Assembly (NCBI RefSeq): GCF_000234665.1
Contig: NC_018335.1
Span: 806,001 to 870,000 of the forward strand
Length of the DNA stretch: 64,000 nt
Direction of reading: 5' to 3'
From: Leishmania mexicana MHOM/GT/2001/U1103
Taxonomy: Eukaryota > Euglenozoa > Kinetoplastea > Trypanosomatida > Trypanosomatidae
Shown: one piece after another, positions 49,114 to 59,887 of the stretch
How positions within the stretch are numbered: the first letter of the stretch is position 1
How the letters are laid out: each line of letters opens with the position of its first letter
Made by a program: the position numbers and the translations under genes
The notes under the pieces: generated by a model
What the model was told of the DNA's origin: nothing
Database searches by the model: none
The model's input: the letters and a program-made list of their open reading frames with translations, nothing else

Positions 49114-50660
49114 GACAGCGGAGAGTAATGAAAGCCTTGCAAGAAAGGCGTGACGATGCAGAGAGCGTAATGGAGGAGGAGAGCAAGACTTTACGAGGCG
49201 ACGATACAGAAAAGGCGGGAGGACGCATTCCAAACTAAAAATAGGGAGGTAGGGAGGAGTGGGGGGGGGCACAGTACAGCCACGGATTCACCTTCACCAG
49301 CAAACCCGCTCGAACACGTCACGATACCAAGAGGCACGGTAACTGGACTCTGAGGAGGGGAGAGGGGAGCAACATCAAAGAACAAAAGAAAAACAAATAT
49401 AAAGCGCAGCACTCACGATACAAACACGCATGCGCTGGCTGGCTCTCTCCCTCAGCGAGGAAGACACGCTGGTGATTCAAGCGTGCGCTCCCTCTCTTGA
49501 AGGAGAGCTGCGCACGTTGTCCGAGGAATACTTGCGCGCAAGATGACGGGGGTGAGCACGAAGAGGAGCGTGAGCAAAATGCACAGCCAATGCCACTACA
49601 TATGTGACCAAGATGACTGAGAAGTACGCAGACGGGCACGTGAAGCTGTGCCAGCTGGTGGTGGTGGCGGCGGCTAAGATTCTAGGATCTGCTTGAATAC
49701 TCCACCTCCCCCCCCCTCACAGGACACGCAGAGTCGAAAGTCAATCACACGGAGCAGAAGAAGACCGCCGCGGCACGGGTTTGTACGGTACTCGCGTAGC
49801 CTCTCTCCTATTTCGTGAAAATGTCCGCTATTCCACGCTGCACCGTTCGCTAGCCCTGAGGTTGTACCTCCCCCCACCCCTAAAGAATGCGTTGGGCTAC
49901 GCGTGTGGCACAATATGTGCTTCCTCGCCTGGGTCCCTTACTACTAAGCCTACAAAGGCACGTGTGTACCGAGATAAATAAAATTTGGTGCGTTTGCGTT
50001 GCAGCAAGTTGATGTATGGGAGGATCATACACATGTACAACGAAAGTGAGGGGGACACACATAACACGCAGATGTCTGCCGTCTTGTGGATGTCCCAGTT
50101 GAGGTGCAAGGCACGAGTCGATGGGAGATGGGAGACGGAGAGAGGAGGAGGAAGCGAAACTCGGTAAGTGCTCCAAAGGAAAAGTGACCGCCCCTGAGGC
50201 GTTGTCTCCGATCATCGACCGGAGCTAGCCATAAGCCGTGGCAAGAACTACCCCCCCCTCTTGTCCGTTGTTCGACCCCGTCTGTATTGGACCTGCGACC
50301 TCGGCCCTTTATCTTCTTGTGCGTTGGGGCGGAGGGGAGGAGGAGGAGGAGAGGGGGTGAGGCAGGCACTCACAATAGCGGAGTGGAGTCGGCCCGTGAC
50401 CATCTTGCGTCATTCACTGCCTTCCTGTAGCACATACGAATAAAGCGTCAGGGTGATCTCGCGTATCACTGTCACGCCAAACGCAAGAAAAAAATGAGAT
50501 CAGCACTGGCGTCGGCAGCCACGCACACGAAGGAACGGGAAGGGGGAGGGGGGCGGATGGTGTCAAGCAGCGTTGGATGCTTCAGCACTCGATAAGCCAC
50601 AGGAAGCGCGCAGCACACCGAAGAGCAGGGCATAGAGTTGGCCGTAAGGCATTCCTGCAT
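49114..50660. other. Intergenic region between the coiled-coil gene and the LYR protein gene
   Basis: Holds splice signals for the LYR gene, a G run near 49260-49269, and purine-rich stretches at 50130-50160 and 50330-50360. Frames are short and non-coding in character. Confidence 0.6.
49136..49182 (-). promoter_or_regulatory. Predicted splice acceptor for the LYR-motif protein gene
   Basis: A purine-rich plus-strand stretch at 49160-49182 precedes, in the transcript, an AG at 49137-49136. The implied 5'UTR is about 22 nt. Confidence 0.33.
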
Positions 50661-53600
50661 CTATTTCCATGGCGGTGTAGGGGCAGTGCGCAGCCCAGCA
50701 CGTTCCTCCGCGAGCGAGATACTCGCTTGGGCCACCGCAAAATTCCCAAAGGAGGACCGACGGTGAGGTCCAGCTCGGGGAGGTTGCCGCCTGTACCTGG
50801 CATCGCTCAGCATGCCAAACTCGCAGTCGTCTGTGCGCCGACGGGCGGGGCTCAGGGTGTGGGCAGAAGTGTCTCGATTGCCTGCGCCTGCAGGGGAAGT
50901 GAACGCAGTCGGTGCGCTCGAAAAGGCGCGACAATGCGACCACATCGACAGGGACTTGCGATCTGCAGCAGTGGAGGCAGTAACTCGCCCATCATTTTCA
51001 GCGGCAACGGCGCAGCCTCGAGCTGCACTGCAGGCGTTGTCTGAGCGGTAGCGTTGGTTAGCATGACTGGGCATTTTCCTCGCTCCACCATGGCGCTCGT
51101 TCTCCTCCCATCCTGGCACTGGGCCAGAGCATGTCTCTCCGAAAAGGGCAGCACAGACACGTACGAGTGAAACATCCACCAAGGCGGGCGTGAGCGCAGA
51201 TGTGGCATGCTTGCCTTGCGGCTGTTGCAGAGTGGCAAGTAGCTTGCCATAAACAACACTTTGCAGATCGGCAGACACAAAGAGCTGGCGTGCCTTAGCA
51301 TCAAAGTGCTCCAGGGTAGCTTGCGCCACCGCGTGGGCTGACTCCATTGCCGTGTGCAGCTCTTCTAGAGCCTCCGCTGCGCTTGTGGAGGCGGAGGGGC
51401 TCGCTGCTGCGGCAGCACGGGAACGCTCTTGCGCACGGCGCTGCTCCAGAATAGGAAGTAGTTGCGCGTGCATCGCGCTCAGAATGACACGCATCTCCGC
51501 CAGTGAGCTCAGCATGTCCCGCGCAAAGACTGATTGCATCGAGGTTGGCTCAGCAGCCAGCGGCAGCCGATAGGTCGCCACCTGGCGAAATTGTGCCTTG
51601 TCCAGCTCCGACTTCAGTCTTCGATTTTCACTTGCCATCCCGTCGACCTCGGCCACCAGCTCCTCGATTCGCTCCTGCTTTTCTCTCACCGTATTCGTCA
51701 AGACCTTGTGTGCCCCTGCCCTCACTGCATCATCCTGCAGTCCAGTGCTTGTGAGGTCTGCATCGATGGCAGCTGCCCGTGTGAGCTCCTCGACCTCCCT
51801 GCTCTTCGCCGCTGCCAATGCCTCGGCTGCAGCTAGTTGAGCCACCAGCTTCTCATGTGTCGCCGCTATCTCCTTATACTGAGTCAGCAGCTTTCTGGCA
51901 GCGTCGGCACACTCGTCCTTTTCGGTGCTCGCGCGCTTGTAGCGGGACGCCAGGAGGGCCTTATCCTTGTCAGCTGTGTCGAGCCGCTTCTGCACCTCAT
52001 CCAGCTCCTTGCGCAGTGCCTCAAGACGCACTAGGTTTGCCTGAGCTTCTTCTGCCAGCTGAGAGCCGTCCTTCAGCCTCTTCAAAGCGGCATCGCGTTC
52101 CTCCAGAGATTTCCCCATCGACTTCTGCATGGACGCGCATTCGTCCTTGAGACGCTGGAGCTCGCCCTTGCAGGAGGACAAAATCTGCTCGGTCTGCCGC
52201 ACCTTGGCCAGTGCCGCCATCTTCTCCTTCGCCTCCTCCTTGTGCCTTTCCTCCCACTCCTTCACCTGCACCTTAAGAACCTCGTTCTCCTCCTTCAACC
52301 AGTCCACAGGCTGCGACGCCACAGCACACTTTGTGGCTGCCTCGCAGCACACACGATCCAAGTCTAGCGCGTGGCCCTTCTGCACTCGCTCCAGTTCTGC
52401 AGTATGCTCATCGTTCAGCTTTCGAACCTCCGCTGCATGCGCTTCCGCGAAGACCTTGGAATCCTGCACAGCTTTCTTCATATTTTTCCCGGCATCCACT
52501 TGCGCCATGTCAGCTCGCTTGTGCTCAGCGTCCAGTAGCGCCCTCAAATCCCCCACAGCTACGACATGAGCGTCATTCTCAGCCTTTAAAGTAGCCTCAA
52601 GCTCGCTTACGCGCCGCTGCAGCTCCGCCACACGGCTCTGGTGCTGCTCGCGCTCCGCTGTCATGCTGGTGCGCAGCTCGGCGAGGCGCTGCTGCATCGC
52701 GGACTCGTGCTCCTCCACAGTGGACTGGCTGGCAGCCGCGCGGTCGCGCTCCATCTCCAGCTGCTGCTGCAGCTCCGCCACACGGCTCTCGTGCTGCTCG
52801 CGCTCCGCTGTCATGCTGGTGCGCAGCTCGGCGAGGCGCTGCTGCATCGCGGACTCGCGCTCCTCCACAGTGGACTGGCTGGCAGCCGCGCGGTCGCGCT
52901 CCATCTCCAGCTGCTGCTGCAGCTCCGCCACACGGCTCTCGTGCTGCTCGCGCTCCGCTGTCATGCTGGTGCGCAGCTCGGCGAGGCGCTGCTGCATCGC
53001 GGACTCGCGCTCCTCTACAGTGGACTGGCTGGCAGCCGCGCGGTCGCGCTCCATCTCCAGCTGCTGCTGCAGCTCCGCCACACGGCTCTCGTGCTGCTCG
53101 CGCTCCGCTGTCATGCTGGTGCGCAGCTCGGCGAGGCGCTGCTGCATCGCGGACTCGCGCTCCTCCACAGTGGACTGGCTGGCAGCCGCGCGGTCGCGCT
53201 CCATCTCCAGCTGCTGCTGCAGCTCCGCCACACGGCTCTCGTGCTGCTCGCGCTCCGCTGCCATGCTGGTGCGCAGCTCGGCGAGGCGCTGCTGCATCGC
53301 GGACTCGCGCTCCTCCACAGTGGACTGGCTGGCAGCCGCGCGGTCGCGCTCCATCTCCAGCTGCTGCTGCAGCTCCGCCACACGGCTCTCGTGCTGCTCG
53401 CGCTCCGCTGTCATGCTCGTGCGCAGCTCGGCGAGGCGCTGCTGCATCGCGGACTCGCGCTCCTCCACAGTGGACTGGCTGGCAGCCGCGCGGTCGCGCT
53501 CCATCTCCAGCTGCTGCTGCAGCTCCGCCACACGGCTCTCGTGCTGCTCGCGCTCCGCTGTCATGCTGGTGCGCAGCTCGGCGAGGCGCTGCTGCATCGC

Positions 53601-55286
53601 GGACTCGCGCTCCTCTACAGTGGACTGGCTGGCAGCCGCGCGGTCGCGCTCCATCTCCAGCTGCTGCTGCAGCTCCGCCACACGGCTCTCGTGCTGCTCG
53701 CGCTCCGCTGTCATGGTCAGTGTGAGGTTGCTGATTTCCTGCTGTTGATGGCTGCACTGTTGTTGGGCAGCGGCGATGGTGGCAGCTGTTCGTGTATGTT
53801 GCGCTTCTAGTTCGGTGCCGAGGTCTTGCAGTCGAAGATGAGTTGCGTTTAGTTCGTCATGCAGGTCGCGGAGTTGCTTGGTAAGCTCGGCAACCTGCTC
53901 CTCGTGGTGAAGTTCGAGCTGCACGATAGTGTCGGTGTGTTTACGCTCGTTTTCGGCGTTGTTTTCGAGCTGTGTTCTCTGCTCTTCGATTTTGTGCTCT
54001 TGTTTCTGTATGGTGTGTTGCAGCTGCTCGATGTGCTTCTTGGCTGCATCCATCTCGTTGAGATGCTTCTCGCGCTCCTGCTGGACCCACTGCCGGTTGC
54101 TGCTGAGCTGAAGCTGTCGCTTCAGTTCGTCGATGCTGTCTTCCATAGTGCGTTGTTGGCCGAGGAGTTCCGTTTCGCGGTTGTATTGGTTTTGAATCGT
54201 GAGCTTCATCGCCTGCAGCTGCTGTTGATGATCAGCTTCAATCTCCTCTAGCGTCTGTTGGGTCAGTACAGCATGAGAGTCGGTAGGTCGAAGCTGTATC
54301 TCCTGCTCGCGCAGCGCTTGCTGAAGGAGCTGGTTCTGCAGCTTTAAGGCGTCAAAGTCATCCTTATCCACATAACCGCGAAGGGGCTGGGCAGCCCCGG
54401 ATGCATCGTTGGAGGCTGCCACCGCGGGTGACGGGGAGCTTGTGTTGTGCGAATTCTGCAGCAAGGCTGCTTGAAGCGCCTTGATCTCCTCTTCCTTCTT
54501 CGAAAAAGCAGCATCTTGCGAGAGTTTCTCCTCCTGTGACTGCCTCAGCTGCAGCCTGAGTGCCTGCACTTGAGTTTGCTGATCTTCGACTTGCTCCTCC
54601 GCCTCGTGCAGCTGATCCTGCAGGGCGGCAGCCCGCATGTGTCCCTTGCGCACCTCGTGTTTCAAGCTGTCTACCTCCGCGCGTAGCTCTCGAATTGCCG
54701 CGTCAGCGTCTTTGTCGGCTACCTCCGATGAGTGCGCCTCTACCACTGCGCATGGCGTGGTGACGACGACCGGGTGCTGGCGAGACTCCTTCAAGGCTGC
54801 CTCAAGCGCACGCTTCTCGTCTGCCATCATGTCTCGCTGCTGTTTCAGCTCTTCCACTGCTCGCTGCAGATCCGCGACGAGTCCGGCAGACTCGCGTGGA
54901 GAGTCTGGCATGAAGCCCAGATCGTTGAGCACAACGCTGCTGCTTGGGGACGTGTTGAGCGAGCTGCTGTGGTGCGACCCTTCGCCGCGCTGCCAACCAC
55001 CGCCGCCCCGCTCTTTTGCCGCGACGTACGTGCTGGCAGACTTGAGAATCTTAGCCATTTGTCCTGCAATGGCAGCAGCCTTCACCGGACTGCCGGAGAG
55101 AGAGAGGTACGTGCTAAGCGCCGTCAACGCATTCACGTTCTCATGAAGGGCAGTGGTGAGGCTGCGGTGGGCATGCGTTGTCAAGGCGTACTGTGCATTT
55201 TTCAGCGCCATCCCGATCTTCAGCTGCGCCTCCTTCAGCTTCTGCGCATTCTCCGCGGAGGAAGAGGCTAGGGAAGACAACGACAT
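50661..55286 (-). CDS. Giant coiled-coil protein with 50-residue tandem repeats
   Basis: This 1541-residue protein has a compact helical N-terminus of about 90 residues (KLKEAQLKIGMALKNAQYAL...), a Gly/Ser linker, then coiled coil from about residue 140 to 1260. Inside it is a 50-residue repeat built on EREQHESRVAELQQQLEMER and DRAAASQSTVEERESAMQQR, present in seven full copies and one partial copy. The C-terminal about 200 residues are Ala/Ser/Arg-rich with little predicted coil. Long coiled-coil proteins of this type in trypanosomatids are often cytoskeletal or flagellar-attachment components, but no specific family was recognised. The start at ATG 55286 lies 16 nt after a predicted acceptor. 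Confidence 0.82.
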   Translation of the reverse strand: MSLSSLASSSAENAQKLKEAQLKIGMALKNAQYALTTHAHRSLTTALHENVNALTALSTYLSLSGSPVKAAAIAGQMAKILKSASTYVAAKERGGGGWQRGEGSHHSSSLNTSPSSSVVLNDLGFMPDSPRESAGLVADLQRAVEELKQQRDMMADEKRALEAALKESRQHPVVVTTPCAVVEAHSSEVADKDADAAIRELRAEVDSLKHEVRKGHMRAAALQDQLHEAEEQVEDQQTQVQALRLQLRQSQEEKLSQDAAFSKKEEEIKALQAALLQNSHNTSSPSPAVAASNDASGAAQPLRGYVDKDDFDALKLQNQLLQQALREQEIQLRPTDSHAVLTQQTLEEIEADHQQQLQAMKLTIQNQYNRETELLGQQRTMEDSIDELKRQLQLSSNRQWVQQEREKHLNEMDAAKKHIEQLQHTIQKQEHKIEEQRTQLENNAENERKHTDTIVQLELHHEEQVAELTKQLRDLHDELNATHLRLQDLGTELEAQHTRTAATIAAAQQQCSHQQQEISNLTLTMTAEREQHESRVAELQQQLEMERDRAAASQSTVEERESAMQQRLAELRTSMTAEREQHESRVAELQQQLEMERDRAAASQSTVEERESAMQQRLAELRTSMTAEREQHESRVAELQQQLEMERDRAAASQSTVEERESAMQQRLAELRTSMAAEREQHESRVAELQQQLEMERDRAAASQSTVEERESAMQQRLAELRTSMTAEREQHESRVAELQQQLEMERDRAAASQSTVEERESAMQQRLAELRTSMTAEREQHESRVAELQQQLEMERDRAAASQSTVEERESAMQQRLAELRTSMTAEREQHESRVAELQQQLEMERDRAAASQSTVEEHESAMQQRLAELRTSMTAEREQHQSRVAELQRRVSELEATLKAENDAHVVAVGDLRALLDAEHKRADMAQVDAGKNMKKAVQDSKVFAEAHAAEVRKLNDEHTAELERVQKGHALDLDRVCCEAATKCAVASQPVDWLKEENEVLKVQVKEWEERHKEEAKEKMAALAKVRQTEQILSSCKGELQRLKDECASMQKSMGKSLEERDAALKRLKDGSQLAEEAQANLVRLEALRKELDEVQKRLDTADKDKALLASRYKRASTEKDECADAARKLLTQYKEIAATHEKLVAQLAAAEALAAAKSREVEELTRAAAIDADLTSTGLQDDAVRAGAHKVLTNTVREKQERIEELVAEVDGMASENRRLKSELDKAQFRQVATYRLPLAAEPTSMQSVFARDMLSSLAEMRVILSAMHAQLLPILEQRRAQERSRAAAAASPSASTSAAEALEELHTAMESAHAVAQATLEHFDAKARQLFVSADLQSVVYGKLLATLQQPQGKHATSALTPALVDVSLVRVCAALFGETCSGPVPGWEENERHGGARKMPSHANQRYRSDNACSAARGCAVAAENDGRVTASTAADRKSLSMWSHCRAFSSAPTAFTSPAGAGNRDTSAHTLSPARRRTDDCEFGMLSDARYRRQPPRAGPHRRSSFGNFAVAQASISLAEERAGLRTAPTPPWK
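52621..53714 (-). repeat. 150-bp tandem repeat, about 7.3 copies, within the coiled-coil gene
   Basis: The segment AGCTCCGCCACACGGCTCT recurs at exactly 150-bp spacing: 52621, 52771, 52921, 53071, 53221, 53371, 53521 and 53671. Copies differ at only a few positions, including single-residue changes (T to A giving MAAEREQ in one copy, EEHESA in one, EQHQSR in the last partial copy). The period is a multiple of three, so the reading frame is kept. Read depth and assembly here may be unreliable. Confidence 0.95.
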
Positions 55287-56640
55287 TATCGGCGCAAGGA
55301 GCCTAAGCGAGACGGGAAGAGGGAGAGTGCCCGGTCAGTGAGATATTTTGGCGGGACAACCCGTGCAGAGGACGAAGTGGGAGGCAAGGAAGAGATGACC
55401 CCGATGGCCGTCTACAGAGAGTTTTGGCCTATTTCAAAGGAGGTGTGTGTGTGAGAGAAAGAGTACCCCATGCGTGTAACTTTGTGTACGAAAACGTGAG
55501 AAGGGAGGAGGTAAACGGCTATGTGTGCGTGGGCGCTGCGCGCGTCAATGGCTCAACGATATAGCTGTCCTTCTGCTGCACAGACATCCAAGCGTGCCCT
55601 GCGCGACTCCTGCGAAGGCAAGAGAAAAGAAGAAAAGGGTGGAGGAATGGAGGGTGATAAATGCTGATATACGCGCGCACACACACAGCATGTGAGATGC
55701 CCAACGGCAGCTGCAAGAGATGATAAAGGCAGAGCAAGGCACTGGCACGTGGTTCTGAGTGTCACCCTCGCGCTGCTTCTCTCTCTTTCTCGCCACTGCG
55801 TGCTTGTGTGCACGTGTATATGTGTATGTATGTGTGTGTGCGCGCGCGAGAGACTCCACTTGCGGTTCCGTCTGTGTGCTCCTGGTTGGGATACAACGCG
55901 GCAGGGAGGCGTGGGTCGAGGGGAGGTGGCCAGAGGGAATGGAGGGGCAGGTGTAAGATAACGACATTCGGAGTACAGTGCGTTAATGGTGGTGCAAGCA
56001 TGGCCCATGTGGGGATGAGCAGAAGATACGCACACACAGCGAAACCTGTACGCATCGCCGAGTTGGCGCCGCTCCTGTGCTTCTTCTTCTTCGCTGTCGA
56101 TACAGAAGCCGCCCACACCCTTTATGCAACGGTGTGCGCGTGTCATGTGATGCGCTGCGCCCCTCCCCCTCTCTCCCATGCACCACCCCACCCCGCCCTC
56201 TCCCCTTCCGTCCGCCATCGACTAACAGGCATGGAAGAAGACTGCGCGACAGCCATGTTGTGCATCTGTGCGTGCCATGCAGTGTGTGGGTGTGTTTATG
56301 TGTGTGTGTGTGTGTGAATGGGCCTGTCAGCGAGTGAGAGAAGCGGGGAGAGGGTTGAGGGTGCGAGAGAGAGAGAGGGGGGTGCAGAGTTTCGCCTACA
56401 TCGCCACCCGCGTTATCTTTTGTTCCCTTCACATTGTTCATTGGAGAGGGAGGAGGTCTCTGTGTGTGCGTGTGCGGCCACGGTGAGTTCCGTCCTGGCG
56501 TGTTTTACGCGCACCAGCCTCCTGAATGAACGGCTCAGCAATCCAAAAGAACGACAGACACAATGGCGAAGTGAGCCACGTTAGGAAAAAGGACGCGCAT
56601 GCGTCGTTAACACGCACACACACACACACACAGGAATCGC
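55287..56640. other. Intergenic region between the helicase and coiled-coil genes
   Basis: UTR-type sequence with a TG tract (56299-56316) and purine runs near 56340-56382. No gene was seen. Confidence 0.6.
55303..55327 (-). promoter_or_regulatory. Predicted splice acceptor for the coiled-coil gene
   Basis: Plus-strand purine-rich 55307-55327 gives a short transcript polypyrimidine tract, and the next AG is at 55304-55303, 16 nt before the ATG. Confidence 0.4.
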
Positions 56641-58965
56641 TCAGTTCATGAAAGGACGTGAGACACCAACAAAAGTCCCGTTTTCCCATTGCGGACGCGT
56701 CTTGTTGGCCTCATAGTGGCGCAGCGCGTCCAAGCGGCGCCGGTTCAGCGACTTGAGCCGACCTTTGATGTACTCCTTCCGCTTCTCCTCCTCTGTGTTG
56801 CGAGGCAGCGTCACATGCGGCACCGCAGTCAGCGCGAATGCCTTAGACAAAGCGTCGAGGTCCAGCCGGTGCACATCGAAGGTTTCTTTTAGGATATGGC
56901 TCTGATAGGCACCAACGTGTGCGCGGAACGCCGTCACAGCGCTCTTGGCTACCACCTCGTCCAGCTGCAGCACGTGCTCCAGCTTTTCCTGGATGCGTGG
57001 CAGCTTCTCTGGCATGGGATACTTCTCCATGTGGATGCCGTAGTTGGCTAGGTAGCGTACAAACGGCGCCTCTTCCGGCGTGAGAAAGAGAAGCGCGTTA
57101 CCCACAGTGCCGGCGCGCGCCGTGCGTCCGATGCGGTGGATATACTCTGTCGGATCCAAAGGCGGGTCGTACTGGAGAATCCACGACACGTGTGGGATGT
57201 CCAGACCACGCGCTGCGACATCGGTGCAGAAGAGCACCCCTGTCTTCCATTCGGTGAACATTTGAAACGTCTGCACACGCTGGCGGTGCTTCATGTGGCC
57301 GTGCAGCATCACGACATCATCGTGGAAACCAACGGAGCCCATCATCTGGCAGTGAAAGACGGCGCTCGCGACTGTGGAGCAGAAGACCATTGCCTTGGCA
57401 CGGTGCGCGACCTGCTTCACAAAGGTGTACAGCGCACGCAATCGGTCTTGCGACGGCACAATGTGACCGAATTGGCGCAGCGTCGATGGAATCGCGTCCG
57501 CTTCTCCGGCGGAGTCCTTGCTGTAGTGATCCGCATCGTCGTCGTCCTTGCGCCTCTGCTCCTCGCCCTCCGCTTCCTCGCCGTCCTCATCGGGGTCGTT
57601 ATACACGCGGTAGGGTGCCATGCTAGTGCTTGCCTCTGCTGTCTCAGCGTCACCCATGTCCACCACAGAAGGGGCATCACCAGCGGTGCTAAGGAAGAGC
57701 GGAAGACGCGAGAGGGAGAGGCGGGCAAGCTCACGCACCGACTTGGAGTTGGTGGCCGAGAACAAGAACGTCTGCCGCCCCTTCGGGATGCGTGTGATGA
57801 CGGCGTCGAGGTCGCGCTGGAAGCCGTCAGCCAGCATGCGGTCCGCCTCATCCAGTACGAAAATGCGCAGCCGCGACAAGTCCCACCCCTTGCAGTGGAG
57901 AACGTGATCATGGATTCGGCCAGGTGTGCCAACGACGATGGACGCCATCCCCGACATGAGACGCCGGCGCTCCTCGCTGACCTTCGTGCCGCCCGTAATG
58001 AGCTGCACGTGAAACTGAGCCCCACCAGCGGTGGCCGGCACGGCTGCGATGTGCTTACACAGCGTCGACAGAACCGAGTGCGTCTGCACGCACAGCTCTT
58101 TGGTGGGGGCCAGCAGTAGCCCTACAGTGGCATGCGGGTATTTGTTGACCGTGCTCTTGGCTAGGTGGAGAAGCGGTACGCAGAAGGCGAGAGTCTTGCC
58201 AGAGCCGGTACGCGCCTGACCGAGAAGGTCGTAGCCCTCCAGCGCGTACGGAATGCTGCGCTCCTGGATGCGGGTCATGCGGTAAAAGCCATTTTTCTGC
58301 AGGGCATCGACGACAACAGGATCGAGGCCGATCAGTGGATGACAGAAGAGGGCGCCGTGGGCGGCATTGCGCCGCCGCTCGATAAGATCCACCTGCTCCT
58401 CCTCCTCCTGATTGTCGACCTCTTCAGCCTTCGAAGATGCGCCTCTTCCCTTGCGTGCCTGAGCTGAACCTCTGTCGCCTGGTGCACCAGCTGTTGCGGA
58501 GGATGGCGTCGTCGACCGATGGTCGGATATGGCCCCCTTCGGGTCCTCGAACAGATCTTCGTGCGCATATTGGTGCCCGAGGTAGCTCTTCTCCACTTCT
58601 TCCGCGACGTCCTCCACGGAGTCCTCCGCAGCGCCGCGGCGCCGTTTGCGATTGGCGCTGCCGCCACCGGCCACCAGCGCCCCGAACTGTGACTGCTTCC
58701 GACGGCACTGATGCTCCTCCTGCATCTGCTCCAGCACCTCCAGGTCCTGCATTCGGAAAAAGTCACTCTTCTTCATCTTCAGCTGGCCCATGGCATCCAC
58801 AGGGAGGGAAAAGGGTCCGTCGCCCATCGCAACCACCCCGCTAGCAAGGCCGTCGCCGACGCCCTCAGCCTCGTTGTCGTCCGGACTGCCGTACCCCTGC
58901 GCTTGCTGCTGCTGTGCCAGCTCCTCACGCTGGCGCAGCTTTTTTCGGCGTCCCTTGATGCCCAT
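56641..58965 (-). CDS. DEAD-box ATP-dependent RNA helicase, Has1/DDX18-like
   Basis: This 774-residue protein has a full DEAD-box core: an isolated Q-motif region (GFYRMTRIQERSIP), motif I ARTGSGKT (near 252-259), PTKE, TPGR, motif II DEAD (372-375), SAT (about 405), then ARGLD and HRIGRTAR (about 615). The stretch LFCTDVAARGLDIPHVSWIL plus YDPPLDPTEYIHRIGRTAR is closest to Has1/DDX18, and a DUF4217-like C-terminus (AFRAHVGAYQSHILKETFDV) is shared with Has1, Dbp4 and Dbp7 relatives. An acidic insertion of about 80 residues (near 415-495) sits between SAT and motif IV. The N-terminal about 210 residues are basic/acidic and disordered. These helicases act in nucleolar ribosome assembly. The start is the ATG of MGIKGRRKKL at 58965. 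Confidence 0.88.
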   Translation of the reverse strand: MGIKGRRKKLRQREELAQQQQAQGYGSPDDNEAEGVGDGLASGVVAMGDGPFSLPVDAMGQLKMKKSDFFRMQDLEVLEQMQEEHQCRRKQSQFGALVAGGGSANRKRRRGAAEDSVEDVAEEVEKSYLGHQYAHEDLFEDPKGAISDHRSTTPSSATAGAPGDRGSAQARKGRGASSKAEEVDNQEEEEQVDLIERRRNAAHGALFCHPLIGLDPVVVDALQKNGFYRMTRIQERSIPYALEGYDLLGQARTGSGKTLAFCVPLLHLAKSTVNKYPHATVGLLLAPTKELCVQTHSVLSTLCKHIAAVPATAGGAQFHVQLITGGTKVSEERRRLMSGMASIVVGTPGRIHDHVLHCKGWDLSRLRIFVLDEADRMLADGFQRDLDAVITRIPKGRQTFLFSATNSKSVRELARLSLSRLPLFLSTAGDAPSVVDMGDAETAEASTSMAPYRVYNDPDEDGEEAEGEEQRRKDDDDADHYSKDSAGEADAIPSTLRQFGHIVPSQDRLRALYTFVKQVAHRAKAMVFCSTVASAVFHCQMMGSVGFHDDVVMLHGHMKHRQRVQTFQMFTEWKTGVLFCTDVAARGLDIPHVSWILQYDPPLDPTEYIHRIGRTARAGTVGNALLFLTPEEAPFVRYLANYGIHMEKYPMPEKLPRIQEKLEHVLQLDEVVAKSAVTAFRAHVGAYQSHILKETFDVHRLDLDALSKAFALTAVPHVTLPRNTEEEKRKEYIKGRLKSLNRRRLDALRHYEANKTRPQWENGTFVGVSRPFMN

Positions 58966-59887
58966 GACTGCCACTATCCTCAGCTCCACCAGGCAGTGCT
59001 GCACAAGTGCTCAGTTGATGGAGAGCCTACTGGCCTGACCTAGCAAAGCAGGCGAGCAGGGAAGCGTAGTGTGTGATGGTGCAACGCTTACCGTGCAGAG
59101 AGCGAGGGCAGATAAAAAGAGGCGTGTGCACGCCCACACAGGAGAAGGGAAGGGTGCGAAGTGCAGCAGTGAACGAAAAAGGATTGTGCGCATTGCCTAC
59201 CTGTAGAAATCCGAGAAACGGTTCGGCGTCCTTGTTTCGCTTCGTGGGACTGATTGCTGACGTGCGGAAAGCCCTCAATACGATCCCTTGTTGCGCTCGC
59301 ATGCAGTCGCAAGACTCACGAAGATCGATGGCATGTCTCTACATATAAATATATATATATATATCCGACGGCGTCGCTTCTTTCCAGCCGCAAGTGTTGC
59401 TAGTGCGCAAAGAGAGAGAGACAGCGGCGGCGGCGGAGAGCGTCGACTTCGTCTGCGTGGATAGGTCGGTTAGCGCATTGGCGCCGCTTCCTCCTCCTTC
59501 TGCATGCTTGACTGTGCATCACAGTTGTCCTCGTGCTATGTTTATGTATGTGCATGCGTGAGTGGGAAACGGACGACGATAGAGTTCGGCCTGTGACACG
59601 TGAGGGCGCGACCACCACCGTGTTGCTCACGGGCCTCTGGACCATCCCCGCCTCTTCTCTGGGACTGCGCGACAGGGTCGTCAGCAGGTCGCGCAAATCC
59701 TTCGGGGCCGAGAAGAAGCAAAACACCGTCACGCGCAACGCAGAAACACGGAAGAGGCGAATCAGCGCGCGGGCGTTTGAAGATGGATTTCACCACTCGC
59801 ATCACAGCCACCGGCAAGCAGGCGAGCCCGCTCGCACACACACGCACACATACATATATATATACACCACGCCCAGACAACCGTGCC
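58966..59887. other. Intergenic region between the MTF and helicase genes
   Basis: Holds an AT microsatellite (59349-59364) and purine-rich stretches near 59140-59165 and 59408-59430. No gene was seen. Confidence 0.6.
59349..59364. repeat. AT microsatellite
   Basis: Eight AT units in an otherwise G+C-rich region, upstream of the helicase gene. Confidence 0.85.

Noticed and set aside
52621..53714. CRISPR-like array
   Set aside because: The units are 150 bp, contiguous without unique spacers, and encode a continuous coiled coil in a eukaryotic gene.
52641..53810. Long plus-strand open frames (389 and 361 residues) and a second minus-strand frame (386 residues) over the tandem repeat
   Set aside because: The 150-bp period is a multiple of three, so any frame without a stop in one unit stays open through all copies. 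The coiled-coil frame is the only one that extends far beyond the repeat.
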